From Kribbella sp. VKM Ac-2568 (GTDB taxonomy: Bacteria; Actinomycetota; Actinomycetes; Propionibacteriales; Kribbellaceae): a DNA stretch of 64,000 nt. Below the pieces are notes generated by a model that saw only the letters and a program-made list of their open reading frames with translations, did no database searches and was not told where the DNA came from. Made by a program: the position numbers and the translations under genes. The stretch's first letter is position 1, and every line of letters begins with the position of its first letter. Below are positions 1 to 8,713 of the stretch, one piece after another. The stretch lies in NCBI RefSeq assembly GCF_004345365.1, contig NZ_SLVF01000001.1, positions 496,001 through 560,000 of the forward strand, in the 5' to 3' direction.

Positions 1-1034
1 TCCGACGGGTTCGGTGGCGTCTTCAGGTCGGTCGGTTTCGACGTCGGCTCTTGCAGGATCGTCGTGTTCGGGACCTTGGACGGCATCGAGCTGGGGGCGC
101 TCGGCTTGGTGGAGGGCACGGTCGTCGGCCCGGCGTTGCCGGGCTCGTTCGGCTCGCTGCCCGGCTTGGTGGTCGCCGGACCCGCGTTCTTCGCCGGCTT
201 CGGCTTGTCGCACTTCGGGCACGCGACGGTCATGTGCTGAGCGAGCTGCTCGATCGTGGCCAGGGCCTCGACCGCTCCCTTCAGCGACTCCGGCGGCAGT
301 TTCGGAGCGAGCTCAGCGATGGCCTGGCGGGCGCTGGTGATGAACGTCGTGACTACCGTGATGGAGGTGGCGTCGCCGTCCTGCTGGTACGACGCGACGA
401 GCCGGGACACGCCCTTGCGGGCCTGCGCGGAGAAGTCGCCGAGCGTGCTGTTGATCGTGGTGACGTCGCCACCGCCGCTCTCGACCATCTCATCGATCTC
501 GGACAGCCGGGTCATCGCGTGCTGGAGCTCGCGGCGGCCCCGGGAGTCGTCCCCGACGCTGACGTTGGTGGAGACGTTCTCGATGCTGCGCTTCATCCCG
601 TACAACGTGTCGCCGGGCATCGCCTGCTGAGCGGCGGCGGCAGAACCGATGCCACCTCCGAGCAGGACCAGCGCGGCGGTACTGGCCACGAGCCGGATAC
701 GCCGGCCGTGACGACGATGGCGGCGGATGTCTGTCACGGACGCGTCGTCGTCCTCGCGGGGAGGCGGTTCGTCCTGGTCGTCCGGTGCACTGCGCACCAC
801 GGTCGGAGTCGTCGTCGCGGCACGGGCCGCGGCCTGCTCGAGGAGGCGGTGCCTCAGCTCGGCGGTGAACTCCGGTCGCGGTGAGACTGCGCCGGCGGTC
901 CTCAGCCGTCCAGCGAGCTCCACAGCATCCATCAGCTCAGGGTCGTCGCTCAGTCGCGAAGAGTGACGGGGCCCGTGATCGACAGCGTGCGCGAATGCCT
1001 CCGCGCGCGCTCGAGCCCTGTTCAGGTCACTCAT
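1..1034 (-). CDS. DUF5667-type membrane protein, candidate partner of the adjacent ECF sigma factor (3' end beyond window)
   Basis: The frame opens at ATG 1034, preceded by AGGAG about 11 nt upstream, and stays open for 344 codons to the window edge, so the C-terminus is missing. The N-terminal part (about 1-105) is charged and probably cytoplasmic. One membrane segment lies at about 113-135. The PGDTLYGMKRSIENV stretch just after it is typical of DUF5667 proteins. The far part carries a CPKC pair followed by a Pro/Lys/Thr-rich, wall-spanning-type tail. It lies 106 nt downstream of the sigma gene on the same strand. In Streptomyces the gene next to bldN encodes the membrane anti-sigma factor RsbN. 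Position and topology suggest the same role here, but that is inference. The family call is fairly secure and the anti-sigma role is not. Confidence 0.8.
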   Translation of the reverse strand, partial: MSDLNRARARAEAFAHAVDHGPRHSSRLSDDPELMDAVELAGRLRTAGAVSPRPEFTAELRHRLLEQAAARAATTTPTVVRSAPDDQDEPPPREDDDASVTDIRRHRRHGRRIRLVASTAALVLLGGGIGSAAAAQQAMPGDTLYGMKRSIENVSTNVSVGDDSRGRRELQHAMTRLSEIDEMVESGGGDVTTINSTLGDFSAQARKGVSRLVASYQQDGDATSITVVTTFITSARQAIAELAPKLPPESLKGAVEALATIEQLAQHMTVACPKCDKPKPAKNAGPATTKPGSEPNEPGNAGPTTVPSTKPSAPSSMPSKVPNTTILQEPTSKPTDLKTPPNPS

Positions 1035-1140
1035 GAGTTCTCGTTCTCCTCAATGGCCGGCCGGGGTCACCGACTGGTCCTCACCAGGCAAACGAGGAGA
1101 CTCCCTGACGGGTTACGAAAGACATCCGTTGTCATCCTCC

Positions 1141-1713
1141 TCACCTCAAGTCCTTGGGAATAACCTTCGCCAAGTGCCGTACGGCCCTCAGTTGCAGTTG
1201 CTTGACGGCGCCCTCCGACTTCTCGAGCGCCCTGGCCGTTTCAGCGATCGACAGACCGGCGAAGAATCGCATCGTCAGGCAGTCGCGTTGCTCGTCGGGA
1301 AGCGCCGCGACGGCGTTCCGTAGTACTTCGGCGGTGGCGGTGGCCAGCACATCGACCTCCGGGCCCTCCGTCTGCCGGTCGTGGGTCTCGATCTCGTCGG
1401 TGACCACCTCGAGCCGGACCCGGCCCGACTTGTAGTGGTCGGTGATCAGGTTCCGCGCGATCGTCACCAGCCAGGCACCGAAGTCCCGGCCCTGCCAGCG
1501 GAACGAGTCCAGCGCGCGCAGCGCCCGGACGAACGTCTCGCTGGTGAGGTCCTCCGCGAGTGCCGATGACGACACCCGCGCGTAGATGTAGCGATACACG
1601 GTCAGCGAGTACTCGTCGTACAGCTCGCCGAACGCACCGACATCCCCTGCCTGGGCGCGATCGACGAGCTCTGCGCGTCTCATCCCGTCCGGGCTCGGCT
1701 CCGGCGTCGTCAA
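1141..1713 (-). CDS. ECF-family RNA polymerase sigma factor, BldN-like
   Basis: 190 residues. Region 2 (about 28-95) shows the ECF pattern, including AEDLTSETFVRAL and a promoter-melting segment ending AWLVTIARNLITDH. Region 4 (about 130-185) has LPDEQRDCLTMRFFAGLS and a helix-turn-helix SIAETARALEKSEGAVKQL. The start is TTG 1713, chosen because GGGAGAG lies about 5 nt upstream; an internal ATG at 1683 is the alternative. It is followed by the DUF5667 membrane protein and sits a few genes from rex-hemACDB. This matches the Streptomyces bldN-rsbN-glutaredoxin-rex-hem order, so a BldN-type developmental sigma is the best match. It lacks the long N-terminal pro-sequence reported for S. coelicolor BldN. 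The sigma-factor call is secure and the subtype is inferred from synteny. Confidence 0.9.
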   Translation of the reverse strand: MTTPEPSPDGMRRAELVDRAQAGDVGAFGELYDEYSLTVYRYIYARVSSSALAEDLTSETFVRALRALDSFRWQGRDFGAWLVTIARNLITDHYKSGRVRLEVVTDEIETHDRQTEGPEVDVLATATAEVLRNAVAALPDEQRDCLTMRFFAGLSIAETARALEKSEGAVKQLQLRAVRHLAKVIPKDLR

Positions 1714-2172
1714 GTTCTCTCCCGTTCAACTGACACGTCTACGTCTGACACATCCGCGAAGGCCCACAGCGGCTGAGACAGCACCGAGCGTTACGCCTGA
1801 AGCACCGACTGTCAACAGCGCCCGGCGTGCCGCGCTCCGTCCGAGCTGATATTCACGGATCCGCAGGCCGGTTGCCTGCGCAGGGCGCAACCCGGACGGC
1901 GGGCTGCTGACCGCACACGGATCCCCCACCACCCCGGGCCTCGCAAGATCGTTCGCCGAGCCCGGGCAAGTCGCTGCGCGGGCCAGGTCCAGACCCTCGT
2001 GCGACACCGGTGCGCGGACGTCATCCGACTTCACCGGGCTGTGCAGGCTATCGCCCGGTAGTACACCTGTACAGCCCCCGTCACGCGTCCCTGCAATCGA
2101 TCCCAGTACTCCGGTGAGGCGGAGCCGGCGCGCAGTTCACACGTCTTAGGTCGAGTCACAGCGAGCACCCTA
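1714..2172. other. Intergenic region between the divergent sigma and acyl-CoA ligase genes
   Basis: This 459-nt stretch separates divergent genes and should hold both promoters. A minus-strand frame of about 100 codons (1726-2034) ending just before the sigma gene has no convincing ribosome site and reads as arginine-rich low-complexity protein with one hydrophobic patch, so I do not call it a gene. A long 5' leader for the sigma mRNA is equally possible. I see no RNA gene or clear hairpin. Confidence 0.4.
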
Positions 2173-3645
2173 ATGGCCTCGTGGCAGACTCGCCTGGTGA
2201 ACTTCAACTTCGCGGACATTCTTCGTGACACAGCGCGACGTCACGACGATCGTCTCGCGCTGGTAGACGGCGACCGGCGGCTGACCTGGGGTCAGCTCGA
2301 CACGGCGGTGAACGCGGCTGCCCAGGGGTTCGCGGCGGCCGGGCTCGTCCCGGGGTACCGGGTGGTGCTGCTGATGGCCAACAGCGTCGAGTTCATCACC
2401 TCCTACCTGGGAACTCTTCGCGCCGGGCTGGTCGCCGTACCGCTGAACACGGGCCTGACCAAGACCGAGGTCGGCCACGTGATCACGCATTCCGGGGCGC
2501 GGATCGCGGTCACCGACGGGGACCTCGCGGACAAGGTCGAGGGCATCCGGGTGGTCCGTCCCGGCGAGCTGACCGGTCACGCTCCGCTTACGCCGCAAAC
2601 CGATCCGGAGGCACTCGCCGTCCTGCTCTACACGTCCGGGACGAGTGGTGAGCCGCGCGCCGCGATGCTCACCCATCGGGCGCTCGGCGCGAACGTGAAG
2701 AACCTCGCCGACCTGGGCGAGGGCCGGATGGGCCCGGACGACGTCGTGCTCGGCGTGCTGCCGATGTTCCACGCGTTCGGCCTGAACGCGGTGCTCGGCT
2801 GGGCCGTCGCCACCGGCGCGGCACTGATCCTCGAGCGGCGGTTCGACTCGACCGCCACGATCGACCTGATCCGCCGGTACGGCGTGACGCGGCTGCCACT
2901 GGCTCCGCCGGCGCTGAACGCCTTCCTCGCCCGGCCCGATCTGAAGGACGCGCTCGAGACGGTGAAGGTGGTTCTCACCGGCGCCTCGACGCTCGAGCGC
3001 GGGCTCGCGGAGCGGTTCGAGCAGGCCACCGGGTTGTTCGTGCACCAGGGATACGGGCTGACCGAGGCGTCGCCAGGTGTCACCACCACGCTCGGCGAGG
3101 ACGACCCGAAGCCGGGCTCGGTCGGCCGGCCGCTGCCCCATGTCGAGCTCCGGATCGCCGACGAGCTGGGCGAGGACGTCGAGGGCGACGACCCCGGCGA
3201 GATCGTGATCCGCGGCGGCAACCTGTTCTCGGGGTACTGGCCGGACAGCGTGGACGGGCCGGACGACGAGGGCTGGTACCGCACCGGCGACGTCGGCTAC
3301 CTCGATGCCGATGGGGACCTGTTCCTGGTCGACCGGCTCCGCGAGCTGATCATCGTGTCCGGGTTCAACGTCTTCCCCAGTGAGGTGGAAGAGGTCCTGG
3401 TCACCGCCCCCGGAGTACGGGAGGCCGCTGTGATCAGCGTGCCGTCCGAGGAGACCGGCGAGGCGGTGAAGGCGTTCGTGGTACCGAAGACCGGCGCCGC
3501 GCCGGATCCCGCCGAGATCCTGGAGTACGCCGGGACGCGGCTCGCGCGATTCAAGTGCCCGGTGGAGATCGAGGTAGTCGACCACCTGCCGCACTCGGTC
3601 ACCGGCAAGGTCGCCAAGGGCAGGTTGCGGGAGGCGGACCGGTGA
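2173..3645 (+). CDS. AMP-dependent acyl-CoA synthetase/ligase (FadD-like)
   Basis: 490 residues, ANL adenylating superfamily. It has the phosphate-binding motif LLYTSGTSGEPRAAMLTH, the acyl/ATP motif QGYGLTEASP, the YRTGDVGYLDADG segment, the hinge DRLRELIIVSGFNVFPSEVEE, and a C-terminal SVTGKVAKGRLRE with the catalytic lysine. It probably activates a carboxylic acid as acyl-AMP and then transfers it to CoA; the acid cannot be told from sequence. ATG 2173 has no clear ribosome site. GTG 2197 (M-N-F-N-F-A-D) is an in-frame alternative that fits the usual family N-terminus better. Its last codon overlaps the following glutaredoxin-like gene, so the two are cotranscribed. No membrane segment or signal peptide is visible. 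Confidence 0.88.
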   Translation: MASWQTRLVNFNFADILRDTARRHDDRLALVDGDRRLTWGQLDTAVNAAAQGFAAAGLVPGYRVVLLMANSVEFITSYLGTLRAGLVAVPLNTGLTKTEVGHVITHSGARIAVTDGDLADKVEGIRVVRPGELTGHAPLTPQTDPEALAVLLYTSGTSGEPRAAMLTHRALGANVKNLADLGEGRMGPDDVVLGVLPMFHAFGLNAVLGWAVATGAALILERRFDSTATIDLIRRYGVTRLPLAPPALNAFLARPDLKDALETVKVVLTGASTLERGLAERFEQATGLFVHQGYGLTEASPGVTTTLGEDDPKPGSVGRPLPHVELRIADELGEDVEGDDPGEIVIRGGNLFSGYWPDSVDGPDDEGWYRTGDVGYLDADGDLFLVDRLRELIIVSGFNVFPSEVEEVLVTAPGVREAAVISVPSEETGEAVKAFVVPKTGAAPDPAEILEYAGTRLARFKCPVEIEVVDHLPHSVTGKVAKGRLREADR

Positions 3646-3878
3646 GGGTCACGCTGTACGGGAAACCGGGCTGCCATCTCTGCGACGACGCCCGGGCGAT
3701 CGTCGAGCAGGTCTGCGGCGAGCTCGGAGTCGGCTGGACCGAGATCGACATCACCCAGGACCCCGCGTTGTTCGAGCAGTACGGCGAGCAGATCCCGGTC
3801 ACCTTCGTCGACGGCCGCCAGCACGACTTCTGGCGGGTGGACCCGCTCAGGCTGAAGAAGGCCTTGACAACTAAGTGA
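3642..3878 (+). CDS. Glutaredoxin-like protein
   Basis: 78 residues starting at GTG 3642, inside the stop region of the acyl-CoA ligase (4-bp overlap), which implies translational coupling. It begins RVTLYGKPGCHLCDDA: a thioredoxin-fold strand followed by a CHLC redox pair. A cis-Pro loop QIPVTFVDG follows at about 50-58. The length matches the DUF836/glutaredoxin-like family. The same kind of gene sits directly upstream of rex/hemA in Streptomyces and of hemA in mycobacteria, so this is a conserved neighbourhood. It is probably a cytoplasmic thiol-disulfide protein with unknown client. Confidence 0.85.
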   Translation: MRVTLYGKPGCHLCDDARAIVEQVCGELGVGWTEIDITQDPALFEQYGEQIPVTFVDGRQHDFWRVDPLRLKKALTTK

Positions 3879-3905
3879 CATCCGTCATGGGTGTCATCGC
3901 CGATT

Positions 3906-3923
3906 TTGTTCTCACGTTCACAA
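3906..3923 (+). promoter_or_regulatory. Candidate Rex operator (ROP) upstream of rex
   Basis: The 18-mer TTGTTCTCACGTTCACAA has a perfect right half GTTCACAA and a partial left half (TTGT....C) relative to the actinobacterial Rex site TTGTGAAC-N2-GTTCACAA known from S. coelicolor. It covers the -35 hexamer of the rex promoter, which would let Rex block RNA polymerase when NADH is low relative to NAD+. Binding is inferred. Confidence 0.6.
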
Positions 3924-3934
3924 GCTCCTAGAGT
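3906..3934 (+). promoter_or_regulatory. Promoter of the rex-hemACDB operon
   Basis: A -35-like TTGTTC (3906-3911) and a -10-like TAGAGT (3929-3934) are separated by exactly 17 nt. A start point near 3941 would give a leader of about 50 nt before GTG 3991. The -35 lies within the Rex-site palindrome, consistent with autoregulation. Confidence 0.55.
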
Positions 3935-3990
3935 GGGGTAGTCGCCAGCCGTGAGGCGGTGACTTGCGAACCACCATTTCCAGGAGAATT

Positions 3991-4749
3991 GTGACGCCTG
4001 CCCGCAGCCGTCGCCCCGGCGCGCCGACGAGAACCGAACGCGGCATTCCCGAGGCCACTGTCGCGCGCTTGCCGGTGTATCTGCGGGCCCTGACCGCGCT
4101 GTCGGACAGTGGCATCGCCACCGCGTCGAGCGAGGATCTCGCGACGGCGGCCGGCGTCAACTCGGCCAAGCTCCGCAAGGACCTGTCCTACCTCGGCTCC
4201 TACGGCACCCGCGGCGTCGGCTACGACGTGGAGTACCTCCGCTACCAGATCGCCCGCGAGATCGGCGTCACCCAGGACTGGGCCGTGGTCATCGTCGGGA
4301 TCGGAAACCTGGGCCACGCGCTGGCGAACTACTCCGGCTTCGGCACCCGCGGCTTCCGGATCGTGGCGCTGCTCGACGCCGACCCGAGCCTGGTCGGCGA
4401 GCGGATCGGCGAGATGGTGGTCCGCGACTTCGCCGAGCTCGAGGAGATCGTCGCCTCCGACCGGGTCTCGATCGGCGTCATCACCACTCCGGCCGGCCCC
4501 GCCCAGGAGGTCTGCGACCGCCTGGTCGCCGCCGGGGTGACGAGCATCCTGAACTTCGCGCCGGTGGTGCTGTCCGTGCCAGACGGTGTCGACATCCGCA
4601 AGGTGGACCTCTCGATCGAGTTGCAGATCCTGGCGTACCACGAACAACGAAAGTCCGGAGAGGCGGCGCTCCCCGAGGTGCCCGAGCTACCAGCGACGAT
4701 GAACGGTCTGACCGATCTGCCTAGCGTCGGGGGAGGTGTTGGGGCATGA
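3991..4749 (+). CDS. rex: Redox-sensing transcriptional repressor Rex
   Basis: 252 residues. I choose GTG 3991 because AGGAGA stands 4-5 nt upstream; an in-frame TTG at 3964 would only add nine residues that lie across the ribosome site. The N-terminal winged helix (about 15-90) contains ATVARLPVYLRAL and GVNSAKLRKDLSYLGSYGTRGVGY, the DNA-reading part of the family. A Rossmann fold follows with VVIVGIGNLGHALANY (GxGxxG). Rex senses the NADH/NAD+ ratio and represses respiratory and haem genes in actinomycetes. It is first in an operon with hemA, overlapping it by 4 bp, under a promoter that carries a Rex-like site. Identification is secure. Confidence 0.96.
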   Translation: MTPARSRRPGAPTRTERGIPEATVARLPVYLRALTALSDSGIATASSEDLATAAGVNSAKLRKDLSYLGSYGTRGVGYDVEYLRYQIAREIGVTQDWAVVIVGIGNLGHALANYSGFGTRGFRIVALLDADPSLVGERIGEMVVRDFAELEEIVASDRVSIGVITTPAGPAQEVCDRLVAAGVTSILNFAPVVLSVPDGVDIRKVDLSIELQILAYHEQRKSGEAALPEVPELPATMNGLTDLPSVGGGVGA

Positions 4750-6077
4750 GTTATCTGGTCGTCGGCATCTCGCACCGCAGCGCGGAGATCTCGGTCCTGG
4801 AACGGGTCGCGCTCGACCCGGACGCAGCGACCAAGCTCGCGCTGGCCGTGCAGCACACCGCGGCGGTGACCGAGTCGGCCGTCCTCGCCAGCTGCAACCG
4901 CACCGAGGTGTACGCGAACGTCGACCGCTTCCACGCCGGCATGGACGAGGTCACCGCGATCCTCGCCGACGTCACCGGCGTCCCCCTGCTGGATCTGGCC
5001 GAGCATCTCTACGTGCACTTCGAGGAAGGCGCCGTCTCGCACCTCTTCCAGGTCGCAGTCGGACTGGACTCGATGATCGTCGGCGAGAGCCAGATCCTCG
5101 GCCAGGTGAAGGAAACGCTGCGCGTCGGTCAGGACCTGGAGACGATCGGCACCGGCCTGAACGCCTTGTTCCAGCACGCGCTGCGGGTCGGCAAGCGGGC
5201 CCGGACCGAGACCGGCATCGACTCCGCCGGCCGCTCGGTGGTCTCCGCCGGGCTCGACGCCATCGGTGGTTACGAGGGCCGTCGCGCGCTGGTCGTCGGG
5301 GCCGGTTCGATGGCCTCGCTGGCCGCTCAGACCTTGCTCGCGGGTGGCGCTACCAGCGTCACGATCGCGAATCGGAACTTCGATCGCGCCGTGGCACTGG
5401 CCGACCGCATCGGCGGTATCGCGATCCCGCTGGCCGACGTACCGCAGGCGTTGACCGAGGCCGACCTGGTGGTGTCATGCACCGGCGCCCGCGGTGTCGT
5501 GCTGACCGAGGAAATGGTCCGCAACGCGGCGGACGGCCGGCCTTTCGGCATACTGGATGTGGCTCTTCCCCACGACGTGGATCCCGCTGCGGCGCGTCAA
5601 CCCGGCGTCACCCTGGTCACCCTGGCGGATCTCGCCGGTACTGCGGGGGGCAGCGCGCACGACGTCGACGAGGTACGCCGAATCGTTGGCGAGGAGACGG
5701 GTGCTTTCGAAGCAACCCGCCGGGCCGTGTCCGTCACGCCGACCGTGGTCGCGCTCCGGGCGATGGCAGCGGAGCTGGTCGAGGCCGAGCTGAGCAGGCT
5801 AGACCGACGGCTCCCCGGACTCGACGAAGCGCAACGCGGCGAAGTGGCCCGGACCGTACGCCGGGTGGTCGACAAGGTGCTGCACACCCCGACCGTGCGA
5901 GTGAAGGAACTGGCCGCGGATCCGGGCGGACCGACGTACGCGGACGCGCTGCGCGAGCTGTTCGCGCTCGACCCCGCCACGGTGGACGCGGTGACCGCGC
6001 CCAAGGCAACGCCCAGCACGTCCCATGACTCCGGCCATGACTCAGCACCGCAGATCACCGGAGGTGAGTCCGCATGA
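4746..6077 (+). CDS. hemA: Glutamyl-tRNA reductase
   Basis: 443 residues. First committed enzyme of C5-pathway tetrapyrrole synthesis: it reduces glutamyl-tRNA(Glu) with NADPH to glutamate-1-semialdehyde in the cytoplasm. The catalytic cysteine lies in VLASCNRTEVY (C50). The family signature GLDSMIVGESQILGQVK is present at about 100-116. The NADPH-binding GAGSMASLAAQTLL is at about 187-200, and a C-terminal dimerisation helix region follows. ATG 4746 overlaps the rex stop (ATGA), and its own end overlaps hemC by 4 bp. Length is normal for actinobacteria. The product is handed to HemL, encoded about 50 kb away at the other end of the window. Confidence 0.97.
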   Translation: MSYLVVGISHRSAEISVLERVALDPDAATKLALAVQHTAAVTESAVLASCNRTEVYANVDRFHAGMDEVTAILADVTGVPLLDLAEHLYVHFEEGAVSHLFQVAVGLDSMIVGESQILGQVKETLRVGQDLETIGTGLNALFQHALRVGKRARTETGIDSAGRSVVSAGLDAIGGYEGRRALVVGAGSMASLAAQTLLAGGATSVTIANRNFDRAVALADRIGGIAIPLADVPQALTEADLVVSCTGARGVVLTEEMVRNAADGRPFGILDVALPHDVDPAAARQPGVTLVTLADLAGTAGGSAHDVDEVRRIVGEETGAFEATRRAVSVTPTVVALRAMAAELVEAELSRLDRRLPGLDEAQRGEVARTVRRVVDKVLHTPTVRVKELAADPGGPTYADALRELFALDPATVDAVTAPKATPSTSHDSGHDSAPQITGGESA

Positions 6078-6955
6078 TCCGGCTCGGTACCCGCCGCTCC
6101 GCGCTCGCGACCGCCCAGGCGACCCACGTCGCCGACAGCCTGCGGGCTCTCGGGCACGAGGTCGAGCTGGTGCCGATCGTGACCACCGGCGACACCAGCA
6201 AGGCCCCGCTGGAGCAGATCGGCGGCACCGGCGTCTTCGTCAGCGCGCTGCGCGACGCCCTGCTGGCCAACGAGATCGACATCGCGGTGCACTCGCTCAA
6301 GGACCTGCCGACCACGCCGCTCGACGGCCTGACGATCGGCGCCGTCCCGCAGCGCGAGGACCCCCGCGACGTCCTGGTGGCCCGCGACGGCCTGAGCCTC
6401 GGCGAGCTGCAGACCGGCGCCCTGGTCGGCACCGGTTCACCCCGCCGAGTGGCGCAGCTCGAGGCACTCGGACTGGGTCTGGAACTGACCGGCATCCGTG
6501 GCAACGTGGACAGCCGGATCGCGATGGTCGCCGAGGGCAAATTGGACGCGGTGGTGCTCGCGAGGGCAGGGTTGGCCAGGTTGGGCCGGCTTTCGGAGGT
6601 CACCGAGACGCTGGACCCGATCCAGGTTCTGCCGGCACCGGGACAAGGTGCCCTGGGCATCGAATGCCGCGCCGACGACGTCGCGGTACTGGAAGCTCTT
6701 GCTCCGCTGGAGGATCCCGCGGTACGCGCCGCGGTGACCGCGGAACGGCAGTTGCTGGCCACGCTCGAGGCAGGGTGCACGGCTCCGGTCGGCGCGCTCG
6801 CCGAGGTGGTCGAAGGTGAGGACGGGCCGGAGCTGTGGCTCCGGGGAGCGCTCGGCCAGGAGGGCGGCGTACGGCGGCTGTCGGCGAACGGGCCGGTGGA
6901 CGACCCACGCGCCCTCGGGCGGGCACTCGCGAACGAGTTGCTGGAGCAGACATGA
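6074..6955 (+). CDS. hemC: Porphobilinogen deaminase (hydroxymethylbilane synthase)
   Basis: 293 residues. It polymerises four porphobilinogens into hydroxymethylbilane. The N-terminus IRLGTRRSALATAQA is typical, HSLKDLP carries the catalytic aspartate (D77), and GTGSPRR and IRGNVDSR bind the growing chain. LEAGCTAPVGA provides the cysteine (C235) that holds the dipyrromethane cofactor. ATG 6074 overlaps the hemA stop, and the gene ends in another ATGA overlap with the cobA/hemD fusion, so rex-hemA-hemC-hemD form a coupled series. Length and motifs are complete. Confidence 0.97.
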   Translation: MIRLGTRRSALATAQATHVADSLRALGHEVELVPIVTTGDTSKAPLEQIGGTGVFVSALRDALLANEIDIAVHSLKDLPTTPLDGLTIGAVPQREDPRDVLVARDGLSLGELQTGALVGTGSPRRVAQLEALGLGLELTGIRGNVDSRIAMVAEGKLDAVVLARAGLARLGRLSEVTETLDPIQVLPAPGQGALGIECRADDVAVLEALAPLEDPAVRAAVTAERQLLATLEAGCTAPVGALAEVVEGEDGPELWLRGALGQEGGVRRLSANGPVDDPRALGRALANELLEQT

Positions 6956-8709
6956 CACCGGCACGGGGAACGACGGGTAGCAGCGGGACGAGCACGCGTG
7001 GGATTCAGAGGACGAGCAGGACAAGGGCAAAGGCGACAGCAGACGTGAGCAGCGCGAAGACAGCGGCCACCAAGGCACCCCAGAAGGTGCCGGCGAAGAT
7101 CGCAGCCAGCACCACGACGGTCAAGCAGGCCAGACCGCTCGGGCACGTCACGTTCGTCGGCGTCGGACCGGGCGACCCCGCCCTACTGACGCTGGCCGGC
7201 CGCGACGTGCTGGCGAACGCCGACGCGGTGGTGGTGGAGGGTCCCGAGCACGACGCGTTCCTGGCGTACTGCAAGCCGGGCGTCGAGATCGTGGACGGCT
7301 CCGGCGCCGAGGGCAGCCGGGCGCTGCGGGTCGCGGCCCGCGCCCGCCTGGTGGTGAAGACCGCCAAGGCCTCGGCGAACGTGGTCCGCCTGCTCACCGG
7401 CGACCCCTTCACCTTCTCCAGCGGAGCCGAGGAGGCCGCCGCCTGCCGCAAGGCCGGGATCGGCTTCAACGTGGTCCCCGGTGTGAGCGAGGTCAGCGCC
7501 GTCCCGACGTACGCGGGTATCCCGCTGACGATGAAGGGCGACCGCGAGGTCACCGTGCTCGACCTGGCCGAGTCCAAGCTCGACTTCACCCGGCTGCACC
7601 CGAAGCAGACCCTGGTGCTGCTGAACGCGGTCGACGTGCTGAAGGAGACCACCACCGCGCTGATCGAGGCCGGCTTCGACGCCGGTACTCCGGTCGCCGC
7701 GACCGTCGGTGGCACCACCACGGCACAGACCAGCGTGGTCGGCACCCTGGGCACGATCGTGGCCGATCTGCGCGCGGCCAAGCTGACGGGTGAGGCCGTC
7801 ATCGTGGTCGGCGCGGTCGTCGAGCAGCGCGAGTCGCTCAGCTGGTTCGAGACCAAGCCGCTGTTCGGCTGGCGGATCCTGGTGCCGCGCACCAAGGACC
7901 AGGCCGGACCGCTGATGGACCGGCTGCGCCGCTACGGCGCGATGCCGGAAGAGGTGCCGACGATCTCGGTCGAGCCGCCGCGCAACCCGCAGCAGATGGA
8001 CAAGGCCATCCGCGGCCTGGTCGAGGGCCGGTACGAGTGGGTCGCCTTCACCTCGGTCAACGCGGTCAAGGCGGTCCGGGAGAAGTTCGACGAGTACGGC
8101 CTGGACGCGCGCGCCTTCTCCGGCCTGAAGATCGCCGCAGTCGGCGAGAAGACCGCCGAGGCGATCGGTGCCTGGGGCATCCGGCCGGACCTGCTGCCGT
8201 CGGGCGAGCAGTCCGCCGCCGGGCTGGTCGAGGACTGGCCGCCGTTCGACGAGGTGCTCGACCCGATCAACCGGGTCTTCCTGCCCCGCGCGGACATCGC
8301 CACCGAGACGCTGGTGGCCGGCCTGACGGATCTCGGCTGGGAGGTCGACGACGTCACGGCGTACCGGACCGTTCGGGCCGCTCCGCCGCCCGCGCCGACC
8401 CGCGAGGCGATCAAGTCCGGCAAGTTCGACGCGGTCGTCTTCACCTCGTCCTCGACGGTGCGCAACCTGGTCGGCATCGCCGGCAAGCCGCACGCGTCGA
8501 CGGTGATCGCGGTGATCGGCCCGGCGACCCTGAAGACCGCCGAAGAGCACGGCCTGCGCGTGGACGCGATGGCCGAGTCCCCGTCGGCCGAGGAACTGGC
8601 CGACGCCCTGGCTCGATTCGGCGCCGACCGGCGTGACACCATGATCGAGGCCGGTGAACCGGTCACCCGCCCGTCCGAGCGCCGCTCGGGCTCACGTAGG
8701 AAGAGCTAG
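6952..8709 (+). CDS. hemD: Fused uroporphyrinogen-III C-methyltransferase-like / uroporphyrinogen-III synthase
   Basis: 585 residues from ATG 6952, which overlaps the hemC stop. Residues 1-60 are a Lys/Ala/Thr/Ser-rich, apparently disordered basic extension. A tetrapyrrole methylase fold follows (about 64-300), with [17 protein letters not shown] as the SAM-site opening and LTGDPFTF replacing the usual GGDPFVF. The C-terminal half (from about 310, opening [14 protein letters not shown]) is uroporphyrinogen-III synthase, including [13 protein letters not shown] and [14 protein letters not shown]. The synthase closes ring D to give uroporphyrinogen III. The methyltransferase domain would divert it to precorrin-2/sirohaem if active. 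The same fusion lies at this place in other actinobacteria. I cannot tell whether the methylase half is active. Confidence 0.93.
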   Translation: MTPARGTTGSSGTSTRGIQRTSRTRAKATADVSSAKTAATKAPQKVPAKIAASTTTVKQARPLGHVTFVGVGPGDPALLTLAGRDVLANADAVVVEGPEHDAFLAYCKPGVEIVDGSGAEGSRALRVAARARLVVKTAKASANVVRLLTGDPFTFSSGAEEAAACRKAGIGFNVVPGVSEVSAVPTYAGIPLTMKGDREVTVLDLAESKLDFTRLHPKQTLVLLNAVDVLKETTTALIEAGFDAGTPVAATVGGTTTAQTSVVGTLGTIVADLRAAKLTGEAVIVVGAVVEQRESLSWFETKPLFGWRILVPRTKDQAGPLMDRLRRYGAMPEEVPTISVEPPRNPQQMDKAIRGLVEGRYEWVAFTSVNAVKAVREKFDEYGLDARAFSGLKIAAVGEKTAEAIGAWGIRPDLLPSGEQSAAGLVEDWPPFDEVLDPINRVFLPRADIATETLVAGLTDLGWEVDDVTAYRTVRAAPPPAPTREAIKSGKFDAVVFTSSSTVRNLVGIAGKPHASTVIAVIGPATLKTAEEHGLRVDAMAESPSAEELADALARFGADRRDTMIEAGEPVTRPSERRSGSRRKS

Positions 8710-8713
8710 GTCA

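Noticed and set aside
1726..2034. Minus-strand frame of about 100 codons upstream of the sigma gene
   Set aside because: No ribosome site, arginine-rich low-complexity translation and no family resemblance; more likely promoter or leader sequence.
2170..3594. Long minus-strand frame opposite the acyl-CoA ligase
   Set aside because: Antisense shadow created by GC codon bias; the plus strand has complete ANL-family motifs.
3964..3990. TTG 3964 as the start of Rex
   Set aside because: The AGGAGA ribosome site lies inside that extension and positions GTG 3991 perfectly.
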